A DNA stretch of 64,000 nucleotides. It comes from Noviluteimonas sp052115395. Lineage in GTDB: Bacteria > Pseudomonadota > Gammaproteobacteria > Xanthomonadales > Xanthomonadaceae. A program made the position numbers and the translations under genes. The number at the start of each line of letters is the position of its first letter. Positions within the stretch are counted from its first letter, which is position 1. Positions 40,756 through 48,600 of this stretch are shown piece by piece. The notes beneath the pieces were generated by a model. The model saw nothing but the letters and a program-made list of their open reading frames with translations, did not search any database and was not told the origin of the DNA. The DNA is taken from NCBI GenBank assembly GCA_052115395.1, contig JBFRGO010000003.1; one strand, 5' to 3'.

Positions 40756-42897
40756 ATGCGTCGTCGCTTGCTCGCACCCCTGCTGCTCTGCGCAGCCACC
40801 GCCCAGGCCGACGAAGGCATGTGGATGCCCTCGCAACTGCCCGACATCGCCACGCAGCTCAAGGCCGCCGGCTACAAGGGCGATCCGGCGCAACTGGCCG
40901 ACCTCACCCGCGCGCCGATGAACGCGGTGGTCAAGGTGGGGGGCGCCACCGGCGCCTTCGTGTCGAAGGACGGCCTGGTGCTGACCAACCACCACGTCGC
41001 CTTCGGCGTCATCCAGTACAACGCCAAGCCCGACCGCGACCTCATCCACGATGGCTTCGTGGCGAAGGACCGCGCCGGCGAGCTGCCGGCCAACCCGGAC
41101 TTCCGCGTGCTGGTCACCACCGGTTTCGACCGCATCACCGACCGCATCCTCGGTGACGCGCGCGGCAAGCAGGGCCGCGCGTATTTCGACGCGATCGACG
41201 CCGCCACCAAGGCCGTCGTCGCCGATTGCGAACGCGAGCCCGGCACGCGCTGCAGCGTGGCGAACATGGATTACGGCACCGACTTCTACCTCATCAAGCA
41301 GCTCGAACTGCGCGACATCCGCCTGGTGTACGCACCGCCCGAAGCCATCGGCAATTACGGCGACGAGATCGACAACTTCATGTGGCCGCGCCACTCCGGT
41401 GATTTCACGTTGCTGCGCGCCTACGTCGGCAAGGACGGCAAGCCCGCCGACTACGCACCGGACAACGTGCCCTACGCGCCGCCGGCGCACCTGCAGGTGT
41501 CCACGCGCAACGTGCAGCAGGGCGATTTCGCGATGCTCGCCGGCTATCCGGGCGTGACGTTCCGCCATCGCATGGCGTCCGAATTCAAGAACCAGATCGA
41601 ATGGCAACTGCCTTCGCGCGTGGCGCTGTTCGACGGGATCATCGATACGGTCGATGCGGCCGCGAAGGGCGACAAGGCCGCGCAGGTCGCCTACGCCTCG
41701 CAAGTGCAGTCGATGAAGAACAACCGCAAGCGCGCGCAGGGCGAACTCGACGGCCTGCGCCGCAGCGACGCGGTGCGCGTGCGCAACACCGAAGAAGCCG
41801 CGCTGCTCGCGTGGCTGGACAAGCAGCCCGACGGCGCAGCCGCGCGCAAGGACATCGACGCGGCGCAGGCGCTGTTGTCCGATGCGATGGCCACGCGCGA
41901 CCGCGATCAACTGGTGTCCACGGTCCGCGGCTCGACGCAACTGCTGCGCGCCGCGCTCACCGTACAGCGCCGCGCCATCGAACGCGCCAAGCCCGATGCG
42001 CAGCGCGAATCGGGCTACCAGGACCGCGACGAAGCGTTGATCGTGGGATCGTTCAAGCAAGTGCAGCGCCGCTTCGATCCGAAGGTGGAGAAGGCGATCC
42101 TGGCGCACCTGCTCGCGCAATATCGCGCGCTGCCGGCCGCGCAGCACGTTCCGGAAATCGACCAGGTCTTCGGGACCACCGAGGGCGATGCGAAGGCGAA
42201 ACTCGACGCGCTCTACGCCGGCACGAAACTCGGCGACGAAACCGTGCGCCTGGCGACGCTGCAGGACGCGAACATCGCCGCCAGCACCGACCCGATGCTC
42301 GTCGCCGCGAAGACGCTGCTGCCTGCGTACCTGCGCATCGAGGAAGAGGGCAAGCAGCGCGAAGGCGACCTGCTGCGCCTGCGTCCTTCCTACATGCGCG
42401 CGCTCAATGCCTACAGCAAGTCGCAGGGCCGCGCGGTGTACCCGGATGCGAACTCCACGCTGCGCGTGAGCTACGGGAAGATCACGCCGATGTCGCCGCG
42501 CGATGGCATCGACTATCGCCCGCTGACGACGGTGCAGGGCATCGTCGAGAAGCACACCGGCACCGCACCGTTCGATGCGCCCAAGCCGCTCCTCGATGCG
42601 ATCTCGAAGGGCGACTTCGGAACCACCGCCGATCCGGTGCTCAAGACGCAGACGGTCGACCTGATGACCAACCTCGACACCACGGGCGGCAATTCCGGCT
42701 CGCCGGTGCTGGACGCGGACGGAAAACTCATCGGCCTGAACTTCGACAGCAACTGGGAAGCGGTGAGCGCCAGCTGGTACTACGACCCGCGCTACAAGCG
42801 CGCGATCCACGTGGACATGCGCTACCTGCGCTGGCTGCTGGCGAAGGTGTACCCCGCGCCGGATCTGCTGCGGGAAATGAATCTTCCGGCCGAGTAA
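40756..42897 (+). CDS. S46-family dipeptidyl-peptidase
   Basis: 713 residues with a signal peptide (MRRRLLAPLLLCAATAQADE). Family S46 (DPP7, DPP11, DAP BII) frees dipeptides from peptide N-termini in the periplasm. Catalytic triad by alignment to family motifs: His80 in LTNHHVAFG, Asp216 in RHSGDFTLL and Ser647 in GGNSGSPV. The residue 18 after the Ser, which sets S1 specificity (Gly in DPP7, Arg in DPP11), is Ser665 (FDSNWE). A secreted-peptide diet is typical of these bacteria. Strong hairpins follow the stop. Confidence 0.93.
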   Translation: MRRRLLAPLLLCAATAQADEGMWMPSQLPDIATQLKAAGYKGDPAQLADLTRAPMNAVVKVGGATGAFVSKDGLVLTNHHVAFGVIQYNAKPDRDLIHDGFVAKDRAGELPANPDFRVLVTTGFDRITDRILGDARGKQGRAYFDAIDAATKAVVADCEREPGTRCSVANMDYGTDFYLIKQLELRDIRLVYAPPEAIGNYGDEIDNFMWPRHSGDFTLLRAYVGKDGKPADYAPDNVPYAPPAHLQVSTRNVQQGDFAMLAGYPGVTFRHRMASEFKNQIEWQLPSRVALFDGIIDTVDAAAKGDKAAQVAYASQVQSMKNNRKRAQGELDGLRRSDAVRVRNTEEAALLAWLDKQPDGAAARKDIDAAQALLSDAMATRDRDQLVSTVRGSTQLLRAALTVQRRAIERAKPDAQRESGYQDRDEALIVGSFKQVQRRFDPKVEKAILAHLLAQYRALPAAQHVPEIDQVFGTTEGDAKAKLDALYAGTKLGDETVRLATLQDANIAASTDPMLVAAKTLLPAYLRIEEEGKQREGDLLRLRPSYMRALNAYSKSQGRAVYPDANSTLRVSYGKITPMSPRDGIDYRPLTTVQGIVEKHTGTAPFDAPKPLLDAISKGDFGTTADPVLKTQTVDLMTNLDTTGGNSGSPVLDADGKLIGLNFDSNWEAVSASWYYDPRYKRAIHVDMRYLRWLLAKVYPAPDLLREMNLPAE

Positions 42898-42915
42898 GCA
42901 TCCGGGAAGTTTCGG

Positions 42916-42942
42916 CTGGAGCGCGCCCCGGGGCGCCTCCAG
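42916..42942 (+). other. Hairpin after the S46 gene
   Basis: CTGGAG (42916-42921) pairs with CTCCAG (42937-42942) and GCGCC (42923-42927) with GGCGC (42932-42936), with one bulged C. No T-run follows. It is immediately followed by the hairpin that covers the next gene's ribosome-binding site. Confidence 0.5.
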
Positions 42943-42943
42943 T

Positions 42944-42979
42944 CTCCTCGTCGCGGGCCATCCGGCCCATGACGAGGAG
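42944..42979 (+). promoter_or_regulatory. Hairpin sequestering the ribosome-binding site of the NTF2-like gene
   Basis: CTCCTCGTC (42944-42952) pairs perfectly with GACGAGGAG (42971-42979). The stem continues by a G-U pair, one mismatch and GGGCC/GGCCC (42955-42959 with 42964-42968), with an ATCC loop. GAGGAG at 42974-42979, 6 bases before the ATG at 42986, is the Shine-Dalgarno and is fully inside the stem. Confidence 0.6.
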
Positions 42980-42985
42980 CGCGCC

Positions 42986-43450
42986 ATGCGCATGCTACGA
43001 ATCGCGGCGGCCGCCAGCCTGCTGCTGCCGCTGGCGGCCCAGGCCGCCAAGCCGGTGACCTGCGCGAAGATCGACCGGGCGCAGGTCGTCAAACTGTTCG
43101 ACACCTGGAACGCGACGGCGATGAAAGGGACGCCCGCGCAACTGGCCGCGCTGTACACCGACGACGCCGTGCTCCTGCCTGCCGTGTCGAACAAGCCGCG
43201 CTACACCAAAGCCCAGCGCATCGAATTCTTTTCGAAGTTCGACCAGAAGCGCGCCGTCGGCCACGTCGACGAACACCGTGTGCAATTGGGGTGCAATGCC
43301 GCCATCGACTCGGGCGTGTACACGCTGACGCTCGCGCAGGGCGGGCACGTGAAAGCGCGTTACACCCTGGTCTATGTGTACGACGGCAAGCGTTGGCTCA
43401 TCGCCAACCACCACTCTTCGGCAATGCCGTCGGTGACCGAGGCGGAGTAA
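42986..43450 (+). CDS. Secreted NTF2-like/SnoaL-type protein
   Basis: 154 residues. Signal peptide MRMLRIAAAASLLLPLAAQA, then a cone-shaped NTF2/SnoaL fold of the SgcJ/EcaC (DUF4440-like) type: VVKLFDTWNATAMKGTPAQL, ALYTDDAVLLPAVSNKP, YTLVYVYDGKRWLIANHHS. Such domains bind small ligands or act as uncharacterised hydrolases/isomerases. Periplasmic. Cysteines at C26 and C103-region may pair. Translation is likely controlled by the upstream hairpin. Three bases separate it from the convergent DUF3224 gene. Confidence 0.85.
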   Translation: MRMLRIAAAASLLLPLAAQAAKPVTCAKIDRAQVVKLFDTWNATAMKGTPAQLAALYTDDAVLLPAVSNKPRYTKAQRIEFFSKFDQKRAVGHVDEHRVQLGCNAAIDSGVYTLTLAQGGHVKARYTLVYVYDGKRWLIANHHSSAMPSVTEAE

Positions 43451-43453
43451 GCC

Positions 43454-43852
43454 TCACGCGTCGGGCAGTGTGTAATCGAAGGTGTAGAAGTGCTGGCCCT
43501 CGACGATGTCGATGGCCATGCGCCCCTGCAATCCGGCCAGGCCGTCGGTGCCCGAATCGGGGACCACGGCCAGGTCGAGCGCCGGCGTGCCGCGCTCCAT
43601 CACGCCCAGATGGCGGAAGAAGAACGTGCCGCTGCGGCCTTCGAGCGTGGCGACGACGCGTTCGATCGCGACGTAACACCCCGAGCCCGGCGTGGCGGTC
43701 ATCGCGGCCATCATGTGCACGACGCTCGCGCCCTGGAGCGGACCTGCGAAGGTCTTGTCGAAACGGAAATGCCCGGCTTCCACGCCATCGCCCATGTCGA
43801 GTGCCGGCTGTGCGCTGCGCTTGACCTCGAACGTGCCTTTCGCCTGCGTCAT
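43454..43852 (-). CDS. DUF3224-family protein
   Basis: 132 residues starting MTQAKGTFEVKRSAQPAL. DUF3224 proteins fold as lipocalin-like/allene oxide cyclase barrels; their function is unknown. The pattern RFDKTFAGPLQGASVVHMMAAMT and SGTFFFRHLGVMERG is characteristic. Start at 43852 with GGAG 8 bases upstream. It is divergent from serA. The 187-bp gap has TAGGCT (-10 like, near 43884) for serA and TAACAT on the other strand for this gene. Confidence 0.88.
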   Translation of the reverse strand: MTQAKGTFEVKRSAQPALDMGDGVEAGHFRFDKTFAGPLQGASVVHMMAAMTATPGSGCYVAIERVVATLEGRSGTFFFRHLGVMERGTPALDLAVVPDSGTDGLAGLQGRMAIDIVEGQHFYTFDYTLPDA

Positions 43853-44039
43853 GGGGGTTGCTCCGTGGAGGGACGTGCATGTTAGGCTGCAGGCGTCGCG
43901 GATTCCCATGCCAGCCGGCCCCGTTTTCCGACACGCAGTGAAGCAATTGGTACCACCGGGCGCATTGCCCGACGATGTCGCAGTCCGTCCCGCCGGCTCG
44001 CAGGTTGTCCGCGCTCCTTCCTCAAATCGGAGCGTGCGG

Positions 44040-45602
44040 ATGAAAGTGCTGGCTTGCGATGGCATCCATGAAGACGGTTTGGCGTTGTTCCGGCTCGCGG
44101 GCTGGGACGTGGCCATCGCCGATCCCATCAAGAATCCCGACGACCTTGCCGCGGCCCTGGCCGACGTCGACGCGCTGCTCGTGCGTTCGGCCACTCCGGT
44201 GCCTGCCGCTGCGCTCGAACATGCGCGCCGCCTGCGCGTGATCGGCCGCGCCGGCGCCGGCGTGGACACCATCGACGTCGAAGCGGCCACGGCCAAGGGC
44301 ATTGCGGTGATGAACGCGCCGGACGGCAACACGCTCGCCGCCGCCGAACACGCGCTGTCGCTGCTGTTCGCACTGGCGCGCCACATTCCGCGCGCCGATG
44401 CCGGCATGAAGGCGGGGCAATGGCCGAAGGCGGGCCTCACCGGGTTCGAACTCGAGGGCAAACGCCTCGGCGTCGTGGGCCTGGGCCGCATCGGCGGCAC
44501 GGTCGCGCGCAAGGCGCAGGGCATCGGCATGGAAGTCGCGGCCTACGATCCCTTCCTGCCCGCGTCGGCGGCGGGGAAGGGCAGCGTGCCGCTGAAGTCG
44601 CTCGACGAGCTGCTCGCGTGGGCCGACATCATCACGCTGCACATCCCGCGCACGAAGGAAACCACGCACCTGTTGTCCGAAGCGCGGCTGCGCGCGATGA
44701 AGCCCGGTGCGTATCTCATCAATGCGGCGCGCGGTGGACTGGTCGACGAAGCGGCGCTGCTGCGCCTGCTCGACGAAGGCCACATCGCCGGCGCGGCGCT
44801 CGATACCTTCGCGACCGAACCGCTGCCCAGCGATTCGCCGCTGCGCCCGCATCCCAAGCTCATCCTCACGCCGCACCTGGGTGCGTCGACCAGCGAAGCC
44901 CAGCAGGCGGTGAGCACGATCCTCGCGCGGCAGGTGATCGACTTCGTCGCCACCGGCGCGGTCGCCGGCTGCGTCAACCTGCCGCCGCTGACAGCGGAAG
45001 CCGCACGCGAAGTGGGCCCGTGGATGCCGCTGATGTCGGCGCTGGGCCGCCTGGCAGCGCGCCTGGTGCGCGCGCCGACGCAGTTGACCGTGACCTATGC
45101 CGGACGCACCGACGCGCTCGACACGCGCCCGCTCACGCGCCTGCTCGTGGCCGCGCTGCTGGGCCAGCATTCCGGTCGCGTCACGCCCGTCAACGCCCTG
45201 CAGGAAGCCCATGCGCGCGGCCTGGTGGTGGCCGAGACGGTCGGCGGCGACGGCGATGGGTTCGACCGCCTGCTGCGCATCCGCGTGGAAGGCGCCGACC
45301 GCGTGCGCGAGATCGAAGCCACGCTGCATCGTGGCCCCCGCGTCGTGCGCCTGGACGGCGTCGAAATCGAATTCGACCCGCAGGCCCACGTGCTGCTGCT
45401 GCGCAACGAAGATCGGCCGGGCATGATCGGCATCGTCGGTTCGCAACTCGGCGCGGCCGGCATCAACATCGTGAACTTCGCGCTCGGCGCGGCCGGCGAC
45501 GGACAGGCGCGCGCAGCGATCACCGTCGACCAACCGCTCGACGACGCGCAACTGGCCACCCTGCGCGCCACGCCCGGCGTGCTTTCGCTGCAACAGGTCT
45601 GA
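44040..45602 (+). CDS. serA: D-3-phosphoglycerate dehydrogenase (long form)
   Basis: 520 residues: substrate and NAD domains (1-about 310, GVVGLGRIGGTVARKAQ; INAARGGLVDEAALL with catalytic Arg; HLGASTSEAQ with catalytic His), an intervening ASB domain, and a C-terminal ACT domain (VLLLRNEDRPGMIGIVGSQL) that binds serine. It starts serine synthesis from glycolysis. The long form with the ASB domain is not the E. coli type. GGAG precedes the ATG. The histidine phosphatase gene follows 7 bases later. Confidence 0.95.
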   Translation: MKVLACDGIHEDGLALFRLAGWDVAIADPIKNPDDLAAALADVDALLVRSATPVPAAALEHARRLRVIGRAGAGVDTIDVEAATAKGIAVMNAPDGNTLAAAEHALSLLFALARHIPRADAGMKAGQWPKAGLTGFELEGKRLGVVGLGRIGGTVARKAQGIGMEVAAYDPFLPASAAGKGSVPLKSLDELLAWADIITLHIPRTKETTHLLSEARLRAMKPGAYLINAARGGLVDEAALLRLLDEGHIAGAALDTFATEPLPSDSPLRPHPKLILTPHLGASTSEAQQAVSTILARQVIDFVATGAVAGCVNLPPLTAEAAREVGPWMPLMSALGRLAARLVRAPTQLTVTYAGRTDALDTRPLTRLLVAALLGQHSGRVTPVNALQEAHARGLVVAETVGGDGDGFDRLLRIRVEGADRVREIEATLHRGPRVVRLDGVEIEFDPQAHVLLLRNEDRPGMIGIVGSQLGAAGINIVNFALGAAGDGQARAAITVDQPLDDAQLATLRATPGVLSLQQV

Positions 45603-45609
45603 TATCGAC

Positions 45610-46254
45610 ATGAAGATCCTCCTCGCCCGCCACGGCGAAACATCGTGGAATGCCGAAGGTCGCTACCAGGGCCAGGAAGACATTCCGCTGTCCGACGTCG
45701 GCGAAGCGCAGGCGCGTTCGCTCGGGCAGCGCCTGCGCCACGTGCACATCGACCGCGCCGTCGCCTCGCCGCTGAAGCGCGCGCTGCGCACCGCCGAACT
45801 CGCGCTGGGCGAAGACCGCCTCGCGAAACTCACGACCGACGCGGGCCTGATGGAAATCGCGCACGGCACCTGGGAAGGCCTGCTCGCCGCGCAGATCCGC
45901 GAACGCGACCCCGATCGCCTGCATGCCTGGCGCCACGCGCCGCACGAAGTGCTGATGCCCGAAGGCGAATCCCTGCAGCACGTCATCGACCGCGCGTGGC
46001 CCGCGTTGCAACGCGCGACCGAAGGCCTTGGCGCCGACGACACGCTGCTCGTCGTCGCGCACGACGCGGTCAACCGCGTGCTGCTGTGCAAGGTGATGGG
46101 CCTGCCGCTCTCGCGCCTGTGGACCTTCCGCCAGGCGCCGACCACGCTCAACCTGCTCGAAGGGCCGGACATCGATCATCTCGATGTCGTGCGCATGAAC
46201 GACGCGACGCATCACACCGCACTGTTCGGCGAAGCCGTACATCGGGCGCTTTGA
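45610..46254 (+). CDS. Histidine phosphatase family protein, possible phosphoserine phosphatase
   Basis: 214 residues of the phosphoglycerate mutase-like family. The phosphohistidine is His8 in ARHGETSWN. The second active-site His is His151 in VVAHDAVNR; E in HGTWEG is near the proton-donor position. Members dephosphorylate phosphoserine, alpha-ribazole phosphate or small esters. Its position 7 bases after serA and 1 base into folC (ATGA overlap) favours phosphoserine phosphatase activity, an inference. Confidence 0.85.
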   Translation: MKILLARHGETSWNAEGRYQGQEDIPLSDVGEAQARSLGQRLRHVHIDRAVASPLKRALRTAELALGEDRLAKLTTDAGLMEIAHGTWEGLLAAQIRERDPDRLHAWRHAPHEVLMPEGESLQHVIDRAWPALQRATEGLGADDTLLVVAHDAVNRVLLCKVMGLPLSRLWTFRQAPTTLNLLEGPDIDHLDVVRMNDATHHTALFGEAVHRAL

Positions 46255-47546
46255 TGTCGGCGCAGCGCACCCTTGCCGACTGGCTCGACTACATCGAGCG
46301 CCAGCATCCGAAGTCCATCGAACTCGGGCTCGATCGCGTGCGCGCGGTCGCCGGGCGAATGGAACTCGTGGCGCCTGCCGAGAAATCCATTGTCGTCGCC
46401 GGCACCAATGGCAAAGGCTCGACCGTCGCCTTCCTCGAAGCGATCGCGCGCGCCTCGGGCCTGCGCGTCGGCACCTACACCTCGCCGCACCTACTGCGTT
46501 ACAACGAACGCGTGCGCATCGATGGTGCGCTCGCCGACGACGCACATCTGGTCGAGGCCTTCGAAGCCGTCGACGCCGCGCGCGGCGATACGCCGCTGAC
46601 CTATTTCGAATACGGCACGCTCGCCGCGTTGTGGTTGTTCGACCGCGAGCGCCTGGATCTGGCGATCCTCGAAGTGGGCCTCGGCGGACGCCTGGATGCG
46701 GTAAACATCGTCGATGCGGATGTGGCGGTGATCACCACGGTGGATCTGGATCACCAGGATTGGCTCGGCGAGGATCGCGAGGCGATCGGCAAGGAGAAGG
46801 CCGGCGTCGCGCGCGGTTGGAAACCGTTGGTGCTGGGCGAAGACGATCCGCCCTCGAGCGTGCTCGGCCACGCGTATCGCATCGGCGCCTCGGCGATCCG
46901 CGCGAACTGCGATTTCTTCTTCGAAGACAACCACGACGGCTCCTGGCGCTGGCGCGAGGTGAATTTCGCGCTCGATCTGCCGATGCCGGCCCTCGCCGCG
47001 CCCGTGCAGATGCGCAACGCGGCCACCGCGATCGCGGCGCTGCGTGCGCTCGACCTCCCGATGACGCGCGAGGCGATCGCCGAAGGCGTCGCCGGCGCGC
47101 ACCTGGCCGGTCGCCTCCAGCGCAGGCAGATCGACGGCGTCGACGTCGTCCTGGACGTCGGCCACAACCCACAGGCCGCGCGCACCCTGGCGCAATGGCT
47201 GTCCGCCGCGCCGGTCGAAGGCCGCACGCTGGCGGTTTACGCCGCACTCGCGGACAAGGATGTCGCAGGCGTGGTGGCGGCTCTGTCGCCCCACGTCGAT
47301 GCCTGGTGGCTCGCGGGGATCGGCGATGCGGGGCCGCGCGGCAGCGACGTCGATGCCTTCGCCGAACGCCTGGCAGGCACCGCGGCCGCGGAAGGCGCGC
47401 GCCACGCAACGGTTTCGGAGGCGCTCGCCGCCGCACTCGCACAGGGCAGGGCAGGCGATCGGGTGCTCGTCTTCGGTTCGTTCCACACCGTGGCCGATGC
47501 GATGCGTGCCCTGGGTTCAGAAGGTGGCGCGGTGCGAAGGCTATAA
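46254..47546 (+). CDS. folC: Folylpolyglutamate/dihydrofolate synthase
   Basis: 430 residues. It adds glutamate to folates, and in bifunctional forms makes dihydrofolate. ATP loop: IVVAGTNGKGSTVAF; then YTSPHLLRYNERVRID, EVGLGGRLDAVN and VVLDVGHNPQAART are Mur-ligase-like signatures. Its ATG overlaps the previous stop. The stop codon carries a perfect -10 hexamer for the next gene. Confidence 0.95.
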   Translation: MSAQRTLADWLDYIERQHPKSIELGLDRVRAVAGRMELVAPAEKSIVVAGTNGKGSTVAFLEAIARASGLRVGTYTSPHLLRYNERVRIDGALADDAHLVEAFEAVDAARGDTPLTYFEYGTLAALWLFDRERLDLAILEVGLGGRLDAVNIVDADVAVITTVDLDHQDWLGEDREAIGKEKAGVARGWKPLVLGEDDPPSSVLGHAYRIGASAIRANCDFFFEDNHDGSWRWREVNFALDLPMPALAAPVQMRNAATAIAALRALDLPMTREAIAEGVAGAHLAGRLQRRQIDGVDVVLDVGHNPQAARTLAQWLSAAPVEGRTLAVYAALADKDVAGVVAALSPHVDAWWLAGIGDAGPRGSDVDAFAERLAGTAAAEGARHATVSEALAAALAQGRAGDRVLVFGSFHTVADAMRALGSEGGAVRRL

Positions 47547-47547
47547 T
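47542..47547 (+). promoter_or_regulatory. TATAAT -10 inside the folC stop region
   Basis: A perfect TATAAT (47542-47547) spans the folC TAA. Transcription would begin near 47554, about 39 bases before the SPOR gene. A clear -35 at 17 bp is not seen, so the promoter may be activated or weak. Confidence 0.45.
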
Positions 47548-47592
47548 TGCCGCCGGCAACATCGCCCGGTCGCCGTGGTCCAAGCCCTTTCG

Positions 47593-48579
47593 ATGGAACC
47601 CGCACTGAAACAGCGCCTCGTCGGCGCAGCCGTGTTGGTCGCGCTGGCCGTGATCTTCCTTCCCATGTTGATCCAGGGGCCCGCGCCCGAAAGCGGCGTG
47701 GCCGATGTCCCGCTGGAAGCACCGGCCGCACCGCAGGGCGAGTTCGAAACCCGCGACCTCCCGTTGGTGGCGCCCGAAGGCGCACCGGCCGAAGGTGCGC
47801 TCGGGATGGAGAACACGCCGCCGCAGTCCGCCATCGCGAGCGCGGCGAGCGTCAAACCCGCATCGCCCGCGACCCTCGCCAGCGCGCCGCCCAAGGACGT
47901 CGCGGCGGCCGCGACCACCCGATCGATTCCCGAAGACGCCGCACCGCCCGCGCCCGCCGCGATCTACCCGGCACCCACGGCGGGCGGCAACTACGCAGTG
48001 AACGTGGGCAGCTTCGGCACCGCCGGCGCCGCCGATACGCTCGTCGCGACCCTGCGCACCGCCGGGCTCGCCGCCTTCCGCGAAGCGGGCAGCGTCGATG
48101 GCAAGACCGTCCAGCGCGTGCGCGTGGGTCCCTTCGCCACCCGCCCGCAGGCCGAAGAGGCCCGTTTGCGCGCGGCCAAGGTCAAGGGCACGGCGACGCC
48201 GCGCGTGGTCGCGCTCGATGCGGAAGTCCCCGCCAACGCGCCGGCCAAGCCCGTTGCCGCCGCCCAGCCCGTGACCAAGCCGGTCGCGCCGCCCACCGTG
48301 GCCGCGAAGCCGCCGGTGGTCGCCGCCGGGCCCGCCGCGTCGGGCACCGGATTCGCCGTCCAGTTGGCCGCGTTCAGCAAATCGGCCGATGCCAACGCCC
48401 TGCGCGACAAGCTCCGCGCCGCCGGCTTCAGCGCGTTCACCGAAGCGGTGTCCACCGACAAGGGAACCCTCACCCGCGTCCGGGTGGGCCCGGTGTTGAA
48501 TCGCGCCGAAGCGGACCAACTCAAAGCGCAGGTCAAGAGCAAAGTCGGCCTGGACGGCGTCGTCCGTCCGCATCCCTAA
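47593..48579 (+). CDS. SPOR-domain membrane protein (DedD-like)
   Basis: 328 residues. A single N-terminal membrane helix (about 9-28), a long proline/alanine linker, then two SPOR domains (about 132-195 and 252-315) facing the periplasm. SPOR domains bind denuded septal peptidoglycan. DedD in E. coli has the same anchor-linker-SPOR plan, with one SPOR domain. The folC-dedD-purF order supports this, although cvpA, often present between, is missing. Confidence 0.9.
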   Translation: MEPALKQRLVGAAVLVALAVIFLPMLIQGPAPESGVADVPLEAPAAPQGEFETRDLPLVAPEGAPAEGALGMENTPPQSAIASAASVKPASPATLASAPPKDVAAAATTRSIPEDAAPPAPAAIYPAPTAGGNYAVNVGSFGTAGAADTLVATLRTAGLAAFREAGSVDGKTVQRVRVGPFATRPQAEEARLRAAKVKGTATPRVVALDAEVPANAPAKPVAAAQPVTKPVAPPTVAAKPPVVAAGPAASGTGFAVQLAAFSKSADANALRDKLRAAGFSAFTEAVSTDKGTLTRVRVGPVLNRAEADQLKAQVKSKVGLDGVVRPHP

Positions 48580-48600
48580 GCGTCAGGAATCCCCATACCC

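Noticed and set aside
43947..43957. TTGGTACCACC before serA, resembling a T-box core
   Set aside because: No specifier loop, antiterminator or terminator is visible, and T-boxes are uncommon in gammaproteobacteria. Likely chance around a GGTACC palindrome.
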